The notes under the pieces were generated by a model. The model saw only the letters and a list, made by a program, of their open reading frames with translations. It did not search any database and was not told the origin of the DNA. From Erysipelotrichaceae bacterium (GTDB lineage: Bacteria; Bacillota_I; Bacilli_A; Erysipelotrichales; Erysipelotrichaceae): a stretch of DNA of 29,133 nt. Positions 14,774 to 21,839 of this stretch are shown here, in pieces. The DNA lies in NCBI GenBank assembly GCA_019415435.1, contig DXZE01000004.1, forward strand, positions 1 to 29,133, read 5' to 3'. The stretch's first letter is position 1. Every line of letters begins with the position of its first letter. Made by a program: the position numbers and the translations under genes.

Positions 14774-15166
14774 ATGAAGGAATATGAAAATAATGCCTAT
14801 TTCTGGCAGAAGGTGGATACTCTTTTTCTTTCCGGAGATATTCACCAGACGAAGAAAAAGGGAGAAACACACGATACTTTCAGGAACATGATATATCCGG
14901 TTGACTATGGTCACCTGGATGATATTACAGGTTCTGGTGAAAAGGGTGTTTCGGTTTATCTTGGCAGCGGCAGCCGTCATCAGGTAACAGGTCTTGTTAT
15001 TGCGGCAGATATTCTTGCCAAGGAGCTGGATGTCAAGATTCTTGCCGGATGCACAGATGAAGAAACAGATGAAGTACTGCGCTTTCTGAATCAGACAGAT
15101 TTCCAGAAGACAGTGTTCATTAACCGTGGACATGAGATCCCGAGCTGGGGTATCTCTGACAGTTAA
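14774..15166 (+). CDS. Inorganic-pyrophosphatase-like protein lacking the catalytic acidic motif
   Basis: 130 residues. The core MIYPVDYGHLDDI (about residues 40-52) is the signature strand of family I soluble pyrophosphatases (compare FYPxNYGY), and the later DVKILAGCTDEE segment is shared by a group of short Firmicute proteins annotated as pyrophosphatases. The metal-binding loop that should follow (D-G-D-P-x-D in active enzymes) reads GSGEKGVSVYLG here, so the aspartates are absent. It is therefore probably not a normal pyrophosphatase and may bind a phosphate ligand or have another role. It has its own promoter and a good ribosome binding site, and precedes a small unknown gene by 5 nt. 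Confidence 0.7.
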   Translation: MKEYENNAYFWQKVDTLFLSGDIHQTKKKGETHDTFRNMIYPVDYGHLDDITGSGEKGVSVYLGSGSRHQVTGLVIAADILAKELDVKILAGCTDEETDEVLRFLNQTDFQKTVFINRGHEIPSWGISDS

Positions 15167-15171
15167 GGATC

Positions 15172-15462
15172 ATGATAAAGAATGATTCTTTACAGGATAC
15201 ACTGATTCATGTCATGAAGAAACATGGCTATGATGAAGACTTTGCATATGCGATTGCAGGTATGTTAAAAACAGATAAGTCCTGTAAGCATATGATTTCA
15301 TATCTGAGACAGGCAGGTCATGTATCAGAAGAAGATATAGCCGATGAAGCTTTAGCAATTCTATCTGACCGCAATGCCTGGATCCAAAAGAAAAAGGCCG
15401 AATATTACAACAGCAGATACAATGATCTGTTATTGCATGGCCTTAATCATAAAGAGAATTAA
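15172..15462 (+). CDS. Small helical protein of unknown function
   Basis: 96 residues, charged and predicted to be all helix, without membrane segment or known motif. The pattern DTLIHVMKKHGYDEDFAYAIAGMLKTD followed by a second helix-turn-helix-like unit (MISYLRQAGHVSEEDIADEALAIL) suggests two helical bundle repeats, but no function can be named. It starts 5 nt after the pyrophosphatase-like gene with a short AAGGA close to the ATG, so it is the second gene of that operon. Its stop codon overlaps the stop of the convergent phospholipase-like gene by two bases. Confidence 0.65.
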   Translation: MIKNDSLQDTLIHVMKKHGYDEDFAYAIAGMLKTDKSCKHMISYLRQAGHVSEEDIADEALAILSDRNAWIQKKKAEYYNSRYNDLLLHGLNHKEN

Positions 15463-16325
15463 TTCTGATCAGGTTCTCCCTTGAAATCAAGGGAGAAATC
15501 TTTTTTATTATGATGACGAATCAGCCTGCCTGCTTTATAAACAGCTTTGCCATACAGCTCTGGTACACTATCATGGATCATGGTATGTGGTGACCAGGGA
15601 ACCATATAGGCTTTATGATCCAGATTAATAATCTTTCCCGGTTTTGTATCATAGAGCATCATGCCGGTTAAGAAGTGACTGCCAATGACATTTTCTATCT
15701 TATAAATGGCATCGTGCGTACTCTTGCGCGGACGGATCCACTTTGTCCATATATAAACTTCCTGAATGCCATGATAGATACGGGAGGCAGATATATCGAG
15801 ATGGAAGACCTTATGGAACATACGATGATACATTTCTGCTAATTTCTTAGCTTCTTTTTCATTGACACGAAGATACTTGTATACATCGTAATCCTCTATG
15901 GTACGTCCACGCTGATGCAGCATCCATACATCGATTTCACTCTCTAATGTTACATGAACGACACCATCACTCTGTCCTGTTTTCTCATGTGTACAGATTT
16001 CATCTGTTACAGCATAAATCAATGGGTGCATGACGGAATCCAGAGCATAATGACAGAGATATCCAAGTACATAGCTTGTTAAATCCGCATCATCTGCAGC
16101 ATAAGATTCAAAGAAATGAATCACCGGCCATACTTTTTTCTCATGCATCAGATTACCGTATTTATGCAGACTGCCAGGCAATGCACTGGCATGAGAGAAG
16201 AAAAGCATATCCGGTCCCTGACTGCCTAGCCAGAACATCCGCATATTGCGGATTCTTTTCTTTAATGCAGGAAATGTACGAAGGACATCTTTGGCAAATT
16301 CAACATGGGTTGTTGCGGCTGGCAT
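15459..16325 (-). CDS. Zinc-dependent phospholipase C family protein
   Basis: 288 residues of the zinc-dependent phospholipase C (alpha-toxin N-domain-like) family, a common cytoplasmic form in Firmicutes with no signal peptide. Potential zinc ligands: H7 in TTHVEFAKDVL, D in WLGSQGPDMLFF, H in LHKYGNLMHEK and the two histidines of GYLCHYALDSVMHPLIY. No toxin-type C-terminal domain is present. The substrate is unknown and intracellular members should not be read as toxins. The ATG overlaps the aminotransferase stop by one base, so it is the last gene of that operon. A plus-strand terminator lies inside its 3' coding end. Confidence 0.85.
   Translation of the reverse strand: MPAATTHVEFAKDVLRTFPALKKRIRNMRMFWLGSQGPDMLFFSHASALPGSLHKYGNLMHEKKVWPVIHFFESYAADDADLTSYVLGYLCHYALDSVMHPLIYAVTDEICTHEKTGQSDGVVHVTLESEIDVWMLHQRGRTIEDYDVYKYLRVNEKEAKKLAEMYHRMFHKVFHLDISASRIYHGIQEVYIWTKWIRPRKSTHDAIYKIENVIGSHFLTGMMLYDTKPGKIINLDHKAYMVPWSPHTMIHDSVPELYGKAVYKAGRLIRHHNKKDFSLDFKGEPDQN
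15474..15507 (+). terminator. Plus-strand terminator embedded in the 3' end of the convergent phospholipase-like gene
   Basis: Perfect 9-bp stem TTCTCCCTT/AAGGGAGAA, loop GAAATC, followed by ATCTTTTTTATT. It lies just after the stop of the small gene at 15462, but within codons of the minus-strand gene (FSLDFKGEP region). Confidence 0.82.
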
Positions 16326-17563
16326 CAGGCTGTCTGCTCCTGTATTTTCTTCATCTTTTCTGCTAATCCCTTAACCTTCTTTAATGGCAGGGAACATACC
16401 GCAACTCTGATACCGTGATTGACTTCAACAGTATAGATATGTTCCTTCATTAAGGCATCATGATAACGGGAACGTCTTTCATTATCATCCACCTTCAAAG
16501 TCACAAAGAAGCCTTCCTTATATGGATAGAATTCCAGTCCGCAGGCATCTGCTTCTTTGATAAAGAGAGAAGCTCTTTCATGAATCAGATCAATGAACTT
16601 CTGCTTTTCAGCCATGAATCTTTCACGGTCGTGATTCACAATCCAGACAAAGTTAACCATGGCAGCGTTAGGAATATTGGACCATGTAGCGCGTGCCTTC
16701 TTTTCCATGACGATTTCAGTATCTCTGACATCTTCCTGGTTCCTGGCAATGATGACGGCTGCGCCACAACGCAAGCCATAAGAAGTTAATGTCTTGGAAC
16801 AGGAGAATGCCACAAGAATCATGACCTGATCAGAAATGTCATTCCATGTTTCCATGTATTTACGGCTCTCTGCAAGGTTATTGGAATAATCAATGTAGGC
16901 AATATCATCAATGATGATAAATGGTACTTTCTTTGATACTTCATTAGCAAAAGCAATCAGTTCCTTCCATTCTTCATGCGTCATGGAATAACCGGTTGGA
17001 TTATGACAAGGATCATTGACAACCAGAACAATGCGGTTCTGTTTCTTTAATACTTCATTGACAGTGTCTTTAATTGACTGCAGATTGAGATGATCACCAT
17101 CAAACATGGTATATCTGACATAGTTGATATTATTCTCATGAGCCATGAGGGTGTAGCTTCCCCATGCAATGTCCGGGAGAATGACGGTTTCTCCCTGATC
17201 CAGGAAGGCTGTAATAGCCATGGAATCGGCACCAGATCCGCCAGGTGTCGCAATAACAGAATGATTCAGGTCTTTTAAGTCAGCACCCTGCGTAACCCAG
17301 TTCCATACACCTTCACGATAGTCAGGGTTGCCGCGGAAACTTGCGGCATATGCAGCCTTGGTACGGTGATCAATCGTATCATAATGATTGAATACTTCAT
17401 CTAGTGCGACTAGTTCACCATTTTCATCATAGAGAGAACCGATTGTCGCATCGACTACGGCATCTTCTCCATTCTTCTTTTTATCTTCCTGTGCTTTTGA
17501 AACGATCGCAAATACGGTATCTACGATAGGGGTGTGATCAGCACTGTTTCTGACAAATGACAT
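16325..17563 (-). CDS. PLP-dependent class I/II aminotransferase
   Basis: 412 residues of the fold-type I aminotransferases related to aspartate/aromatic aminotransferases. Landmarks: ATIGSLYDENGELVAL near residue 40, IATPGGSGADSMAIT as the cofactor-phosphate glycine loop, VNDPCHNPTGYSMT with the conserved Asn-Pro-Thr-Gly, IIDDIAYIDY with the pyridine-nitrogen aspartate, and FSCSKTLTSYGLRCGAA with the Schiff-base lysine. The exact amino acid substrate is not evident. The ATG at 17563 is preferred because AAAGGAGAG precedes it; upstream in-frame codons run back into yggS. Downstream of yggS by 19 nt and followed by the phospholipase-like gene. Confidence 0.9.
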   Translation of the reverse strand: MSFVRNSADHTPIVDTVFAIVSKAQEDKKKNGEDAVVDATIGSLYDENGELVALDEVFNHYDTIDHRTKAAYAASFRGNPDYREGVWNWVTQGADLKDLNHSVIATPGGSGADSMAITAFLDQGETVILPDIAWGSYTLMAHENNINYVRYTMFDGDHLNLQSIKDTVNEVLKKQNRIVLVVNDPCHNPTGYSMTHEEWKELIAFANEVSKKVPFIIIDDIAYIDYSNNLAESRKYMETWNDISDQVMILVAFSCSKTLTSYGLRCGAAVIIARNQEDVRDTEIVMEKKARATWSNIPNAAMVNFVWIVNHDRERFMAEKQKFIDLIHERASLFIKEADACGLEFYPYKEGFFVTLKVDDNERRSRYHDALMKEHIYTVEVNHGIRVAVCSLPLKKVKGLAEKMKKIQEQTA

Positions 17564-17582
17564 AATGTTTCTCTCCTTTGAT

Positions 17583-18227
17583 TTATGATTTAAAAAGAAA
17601 TGTGCCAATGCGGACCATAGTGCTTCCGCATTTCACTGCAATCGGATAATCTGCACTCATTCCGGCAGAGAATGTATGTATGTATTCTTTACTATATTTC
17701 TTCTGAAGTATTTCAAACAGGTCATGACCATGATGGAATACTTCAGCTACTCTTTCTTCATTGTCTGTATGCGGACCCATAACCATAATGCCATCTATAT
17801 GAATATGAGTCATCTTCATAACTGCATCTATAAACGGAATCGCATCACTTTCAGATAGTCCGGTCTTATTTGTGTCTTCTTCAGCCAGATGAAACTCCAC
17901 AAGAACATGCTGAATCTTATTGATGCGTTCAGCTTCTTTATTAATCACCTGAGCCAGTTTCAGATTATCCAGAGACTGTATGCAGTCGGTATAAGGAATG
18001 ACTTCTCTGACTTTATTTCTCTGCAGATGACCAATAAACTGCCATCTTACATCTTTAGGTAAATGATCTACCTTTGATAACAGCTCCTGGGCATGATTTT
18101 CACCAAAGATGCGTTCTCCAGCGTCATAGTAAGATTGTATTTCTTCTATGCTTCTTTTCTTTGTGACAACACACAAATCAATATCACCGATAATCTTTTT
18201 AACGGTTTCATAATGTTCCCTGATCAT
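17583..18227 (-). CDS. yggS: YggS/PROSC-family PLP homeostasis protein
   Basis: Binds pyridoxal phosphate without known catalysis and affects vitamin B6 balance in bacteria and eukaryotes. 214 residues in a single alanine-racemase-like barrel. Key segments: LCVVTKKRS with the PLP lysine, AGERIFGENHAQELL, WQFIGHLQRNKVR, GLSESDA, GIMVMGPHTDN and the end SAGMSADYPIAVKCGSTMVRIGTFLF. The start at 18227 is preferred over an ATG 27 nt upstream because an extended -10 (TGCTATAAT) ends 6 nt before it. Neither start has a Shine-Dalgarno. It precedes a PLP-dependent aminotransferase, a sensible partner. In many Gram-positives yggS lies by sepF/ylm genes instead. Confidence 0.93.
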   Translation of the reverse strand: MIREHYETVKKIIGDIDLCVVTKKRSIEEIQSYYDAGERIFGENHAQELLSKVDHLPKDVRWQFIGHLQRNKVREVIPYTDCIQSLDNLKLAQVINKEAERINKIQHVLVEFHLAEEDTNKTGLSESDAIPFIDAVMKMTHIHIDGIMVMGPHTDNEERVAEVFHHGHDLFEILQKKYSKEYIHTFSAGMSADYPIAVKCGSTMVRIGTFLFKS

Positions 18228-18233
18228 GCTGAA

Positions 18234-18242
18234 ATTATAGCA
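18234..18242 (-). promoter_or_regulatory. Extended -10 promoter of yggS, leaderless geometry
   Basis: Minus-strand TGC-TATAAT, 6 nt, then ATG at 18227: a perfect TGnTATAAT box positioned so that the A of the start codon is the natural +1. It lies between folT and yggS, so yggS can be transcribed apart from folT. Confidence 0.65.
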
Positions 18243-18261
18243 CCATGCTGGCATAGCAGAA

Positions 18262-18837
18262 TTACTTAAGTGTGATTTTGTTCTGAAAAGGAATCAGTTT
18301 TCTTTTTACAAGTGACGGTATCAACAGATTGAATACAACAACAAGTATGGTTATCTCAAAAGGAAGTAATACTGTGTTTTTAACAATGCTTATCGAAGCA
18401 TAGTATATAAAAGCCTTGTCATAGAGAATGGAACTCCATAAGGACCCCATGCATACATTCACAAGATAGTTATTGCATATCTTTGCTAAGCCAATACGGG
18501 TAACCGTAATTTTTTTCTGATATAAAAACAAAGCATAAATCAATTCACCAGCCATTGCGGTTAATGTATATCCTGGAAAGTATGCTCCATCCGGGAAAAT
18601 GATAAAGCTCAAGGTATCTGTTATCGCACCAGAGACCATACCGCATACAGGACCGGTAATAGAAGCTTCCAAGGCAACAATAATGAAAGTGATGGAAATA
18701 CGCAGGTTTTCACCTACCGGAATACGGATTAATCCGACTACAATCTTCATCGCAATAAACACGGCAATGAGTGAAAGATAGCGGATATCATGCAGGTGAG
18801 ATAATGAACTTTTCCAAATAGAATTTCTTTTTGCCAT
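18262..18837 (-). CDS. folT: ECF transporter S component, folate type (FolT-like)
   Basis: Substrate-binding membrane subunit of an energy-coupling-factor importer, working with a shared EcfAA'T module encoded elsewhere. 191 residues with about six membrane spans. The signature is IFPDGAYFPGYTLTAMAGELIYALFLY, very close to the FPSGAYFPGFTLTA pattern of folate-family S components, with the earlier LRISITFIIVALEASITGPVCG segment. Folate or a derivative is the likely substrate; a different vitamin cannot be excluded. No Shine-Dalgarno precedes the ATG; a weak TATTCT sits 6 nt before it, so it may also be leaderless. Divergent from the U32 operon. Confidence 0.85.
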   Translation of the reverse strand: MAKRNSIWKSSLSHLHDIRYLSLIAVFIAMKIVVGLIRIPVGENLRISITFIIVALEASITGPVCGMVSGAITDTLSFIIFPDGAYFPGYTLTAMAGELIYALFLYQKKITVTRIGLAKICNNYLVNVCMGSLWSSILYDKAFIYYASISIVKNTVLLPFEITILVVVFNLLIPSLVKRKLIPFQNKITLK

Positions 18838-18878
18838 GGATTAAGAATAAACTGAATCACAATGCAACTCAAGCAGTA

Positions 18879-18887
18879 TGTTACAAT
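18879..18887 (+). promoter_or_regulatory. Extended -10 promoter of the U32-methyltransferase operon, leaderless geometry
   Basis: TGT-TACAAT, 7 nt, then ATG at 18895. The nearby AGGG is only 2 nt from the ATG and too close to act as a Shine-Dalgarno. Confidence 0.55.
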
Positions 18888-18894
18888 TAGGGCT

Positions 18895-19776
18895 ATGACA
18901 ATATTAAATACTTCCTGCCACAGTCTGCAGGATATTACAGTATTAAAAGAAAATGGTGCTGATGAAGTTACCTTTGGCTTTAAAGATAATATATTCTCAG
19001 CCCTGCATGGATTTACTTTAAATGAGATTAAAGAGGGTGTTCAGATATGCCATGATCATGGTCTGAAAGCTGTTGTGATGATGAATCGTCTGTATGATGA
19101 AAAGGACATTGATGAGGCTTCATTAACCCTCAGTAAGTTATTAGAAACGGGCGTGGATTATATAGAAGCCGCGGATCCCGGATTATTTCTTCATGCAGAA
19201 AAGATGGGAAAGATGGATCATATGATCTATCGCTCTGAAACATTGTTAACAAATAAAGAGGATGCTTCGTGGTGGATGAATGCAGGATGTGCCTCAGTTG
19301 TGATATCACCGCTATTAACGGAAGCTGAACTTTTAGAAATTGCAAAAACTGTTGCGCATACTTCCTTAATGATTCATGGCTACCAATTGATGTCTGTATC
19401 CAAAAGAAAACTCTTAAGTGCATGGAAGGAAGCGTCTTCTTCTGATACAGATGTTACAGATAACCATCATCTTTTCCTGGAAGAAAGTACGCGTAAAGAA
19501 AAAATGCCGGTATATGAAAATGCTCATGCAATGATGATTTACACAGATTTCATGCAGGCTTCTTTTGAAAAGATTCATATGTTTATACAGACAGGAGTAG
19601 AAAGAATGATTCTGGAAGATGTCTGGATGGACGAACAGGCTTTCCTGGATGCACTAAAAGGTTATAAAGACATTATCAATGGCAGTGATGGAACAGTAAC
19701 ATGGCAGAAGTATCGTGAGAAATACCCGGATCTGCCTTTATCGGAAGGATATTATGGACAGAAAACTATCAAATAA
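18895..19776 (+). CDS. trhP1: U32-family protein, small partner (TrhP1/YrrN-like)
   Basis: 293 residues, matching the short member of the U32 pairs of Gram-positives. The N-terminus MTILNTSCHSLQD aligns with the usual start (L-V-T-P-x-S), followed by ENGADEVTFGF and NEIKEGVQICHDHGLKAVVMMN, and a later LEDVWMDEQAF. It lacks the cysteine-rich U32 signature found in the next gene. In Bacillus, YrrN and YrrO (TrhP1, TrhP2) make 5-hydroxyuridine at tRNA position 34 with prephenate; the paired arrangement here fits that role, though protease-like annotation is common. An ATG at 18862 is in frame but overlaps the promoter. Its end overlaps trhP2 by 23 nt. Confidence 0.8.
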   Translation: MTILNTSCHSLQDITVLKENGADEVTFGFKDNIFSALHGFTLNEIKEGVQICHDHGLKAVVMMNRLYDEKDIDEASLTLSKLLETGVDYIEAADPGLFLHAEKMGKMDHMIYRSETLLTNKEDASWWMNAGCASVVISPLLTEAELLEIAKTVAHTSLMIHGYQLMSVSKRKLLSAWKEASSSDTDVTDNHHLFLEESTRKEKMPVYENAHAMMIYTDFMQASFEKIHMFIQTGVERMILEDVWMDEQAFLDALKGYKDIINGSDGTVTWQKYREKYPDLPLSEGYYGQKTIK

Positions 19777-20980
19777 ATTCAGAAAACCAGAGCTGTTAGC
19801 ACCAGGCGGAGATCTGAAAAGGGCTAAGACGGCAATTCTCTATGGTGCTGATGCGGTATATCTTGGCGGTCAGTCTTATTCATTACGCTCACGTGCATCT
19901 AACTTTACAATCGAAGATATCCGTTCTATCTGTACTTTTGCCAGAGAACACAATGCCCATGTACATGTGACTGTCAATATCATTCCTCATAATGAAGACT
20001 TTGAAGGATTGAAAGAATATCTGATGACATTAGAGGAGGCTGGTGTTACCGCAATTATTGTCTCTTCGCCAACAATTATGGAATTAGCACGCAGGTATGC
20101 ACCAAAGCTGGAATTACATTGTTCTACCCAGATGTCTGTCACAAACAGTCAGGCAATTCAGTTTCTATATGATCATCTGCATATAGACAGATCAGTTCTT
20201 GCAAGAGAATGCAGTATGGAGGATATCCTTTCCATAACGGAAAAGTCTCCGGTAGATACCGAAGCCTTTATACATGGCGGTATGTGTGTAAATTACTCAG
20301 GCCGCTGTACGTTAAGTAACCGCATGACATTGCGTGATGCTAACAGAGGAGGATGTGCACAATCATGCCGCTGGTCTTACAGAGTCTATGAAGATGATAA
20401 GGATGTATCTGAAAATCAGTTATTTACGATGGGATCACGTGATCTGATGGCTTCTTCTTATCTCTATGATCTGATGAATGCAGGTGTAGCATCTTTAAAA
20501 ATTGAAGGACGCATGAAGACAGAATATTATGTCGCTTCGATTGTTTCCGCATACCGTCATCTGATTGATGAAATCTATGAAGAGAAGTCACCTTTAAGTA
20601 AAGAACGTATGGTGTATCACAATGCCCGGATCATGAGAGGTGAAAACAGGGAAGTATGTACCGGTTTCTACAGTGGTGAAGCAGGACTTTCTTCTCTGAT
20701 TTATCATGAAAACAGCAATGCCTCTGTCAATCATGATTTCTTTGGTACAGTTGTTTCTTCAGATGACAATGAAGCTGTTATTGAAGTCAGAAATGTCTTT
20801 AAGCAGGGCGATAGTGCAGAGGTATTATCTCCATACAGTGATCTGTTTTCTTTTGAAATGGATGACATGAAAGATGATGAAGGAAATACGATAACATTAG
20901 CCAATCATCCAATGCAGAAGGTGACAGTACATGTTCCATGTAAACTCCATCAGGGAGATATCATCAGGAGAGCTTTATGA
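19754..20980 (+). CDS. trhP2: U32-family tRNA hydroxylation protein, large partner (TrhP2/YrrO-like)
   Basis: 408 residues. N-terminal barrel segments KPELLAPGGDLKRAKTAILYGADAVYLGG and VTVNIIPHNEDFEGLKEYL are typical. The U32 signature EAFIHGGMCVNYSGRCTLSN is present and is followed by RGGCAQSCRW, giving four cysteines suited to an iron-sulfur cluster. The segment LKIEGRMKTEYYVA and a C-terminal beta domain complete the family layout. Relatives (E. coli YegQ/TrhP, Bacillus YrrO) perform prephenate-dependent hydroxylation of tRNA U34. The ATG at 19754 follows GGAAGG by 5 nt and gives the expected N-terminus. The next gene overlaps as ATGA. Confidence 0.87.
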   Translation: MDRKLSNKFRKPELLAPGGDLKRAKTAILYGADAVYLGGQSYSLRSRASNFTIEDIRSICTFAREHNAHVHVTVNIIPHNEDFEGLKEYLMTLEEAGVTAIIVSSPTIMELARRYAPKLELHCSTQMSVTNSQAIQFLYDHLHIDRSVLARECSMEDILSITEKSPVDTEAFIHGGMCVNYSGRCTLSNRMTLRDANRGGCAQSCRWSYRVYEDDKDVSENQLFTMGSRDLMASSYLYDLMNAGVASLKIEGRMKTEYYVASIVSAYRHLIDEIYEEKSPLSKERMVYHNARIMRGENREVCTGFYSGEAGLSSLIYHENSNASVNHDFFGTVVSSDDNEAVIEVRNVFKQGDSAEVLSPYSDLFSFEMDDMKDDEGNTITLANHPMQKVTVHVPCKLHQGDIIRRAL

Positions 20981-21717
20981 TTGTTGAAGGTAATGTCAGT
21001 GTAAAGGCTGCTGTAACAGCAGGCAGAAGAACAGTTTCCTGTATTTACGCAGATGAAAGAAAACAGGATAAGGATACCAGATGGATACTGCATCGTGCTG
21101 AGGATAAAAATATTCCTGTAAAAAGAGTGTCAAGAGATACGATTGATGAAATTGCCTCAGGCAGAACACATGGTGGTCTGATTGCGGAAACAGAAGGCAG
21201 AGTCTATCAGAAGGAAGAAGATGGCTTAGATGGCAATCAGACATTTCTTTGCCTGATTGAAGGGGTAGAAGATCCATTTAATCTTGGTTATATCATGCGT
21301 TCTTTATACAGTGCCGGCTGTACTGGTCTGCTGATGAATCAAAGAGATCTGAGTAAAGTAGAACCAGTGATTTTGAAATCTTCAGCTGGTGCCTTTGATG
21401 CGATGAATATCATCATGAGTGAAGACCTTCCTCAAAGCATAGAGTTTTATAAAGAAAAAGGTGTATATACCTATGCGGCCATGCGCAAGGATGCCATATC
21501 CTGTTTTGAGGCAGATTATACAATGCCAAGTCTTATCGCAATAGGTGGTGAGATGAGGGGCCTTTCTTCTTCTGTACGGAAGTGTATCGATCAGAATATC
21601 TATATTCCTTATGCCAATGACTTCCATATGGCACTGAATGCAGCAGGGGCTGCAGCCGTGCTTGGCTTTGAAGTATACAGGCAGAGGACATATGTACTCC
21701 CACAAAATACAAATTAA
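20977..21717 (+). CDS. TrmH/SpoU-family RNA 2'-O-methyltransferase, variant motif 3
   Basis: 246 residues. An N-terminal substrate-binding part ending with IASGRTHGGLIAE (the 'H.G' region of RlmB-like enzymes) is followed by a SPOUT knot: motif 1 EGVEDPFNLGYIMRSLYSAG, motif 2 IAIGGEMRGLSSSV, motif 3 MALNAAGAAAVLGFEVYR. Motif 3 usually reads S-L-N-x-S/A-x-A; here M-A-L-N keeps the Asn but has no Ser before Leu. It probably methylates a 2'-OH in tRNA or rRNA, target unknown. It overlaps the U32 gene by ATGA, so translation of a tRNA hydroxylation pair and this methylase is coupled, which hints at a tRNA target. Confidence 0.85.
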   Translation: MIVEGNVSVKAAVTAGRRTVSCIYADERKQDKDTRWILHRAEDKNIPVKRVSRDTIDEIASGRTHGGLIAETEGRVYQKEEDGLDGNQTFLCLIEGVEDPFNLGYIMRSLYSAGCTGLLMNQRDLSKVEPVILKSSAGAFDAMNIIMSEDLPQSIEFYKEKGVYTYAAMRKDAISCFEADYTMPSLIAIGGEMRGLSSSVRKCIDQNIYIPYANDFHMALNAAGAAAVLGFEVYRQRTYVLPQNTN

Positions 21718-21737
21718 AATGTAAGAAATTTACATTT
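21717..21737. repeat. AT-rich inverted repeat overlapping the methyltransferase stop codon
   Basis: AAATGTAA/TTACATTT, 8-bp arms, loop GAAAT, starting on the last base of the stop codon. There is no U run after it, so a terminator role is doubtful. A protein-binding site is possible. Confidence 0.4.
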
Positions 21738-21756
21738 AACTGAAAGAATTTCAAAC

Positions 21757-21770
21757 TGAAAGCGTTTTAT
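21757..21770 (+). promoter_or_regulatory. cre-like (CcpA) site upstream of the PEPCK-like gene
   Basis: TGAAAGCGTTTTAT matches the CcpA consensus TGNAANCGNWNNCA at all fixed positions except the last CA (AT here). It lies about 40 bp upstream of the -10 box, a place compatible with regulation. A single near-match may be chance. Confidence 0.4.
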
Positions 21771-21803
21771 TTTATTTTTTTAATTTAATTAGCTTCTTTT
21801 AAC

Positions 21804-21812
21804 TGGTATAGT
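21804..21812 (+). promoter_or_regulatory. Extended -10 promoter of the PEPCK/HPrK-like gene
   Basis: TGG-TATAGT 27 nt before the ATG, leaving a short leader with AAAGGAAG as ribosome binding site. Confidence 0.55.
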
Positions 21813-21839
21813 TGTCATGTTGACGAAAGGAAGTAGGTT

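Noticed and set aside
15459..16325. Secreted toxin-type phospholipase C
   Set aside because: There is no signal peptide and no C-terminal membrane-binding domain. The family includes many intracellular members of unknown role.
18262..18837. ECF S component as a queuosine-precursor transporter (QueT)
   Set aside because: The FPDGAYFPGYTLTA signature fits the folate family, and the gene is not in the tgt-queA-queH operon.
19754..19776. Frameshift splitting one U32 gene into two
   Set aside because: The two proteins each have a complete N-terminus of the U32 type and match the known short-plus-long pairs. The overlap is ordinary coupling.
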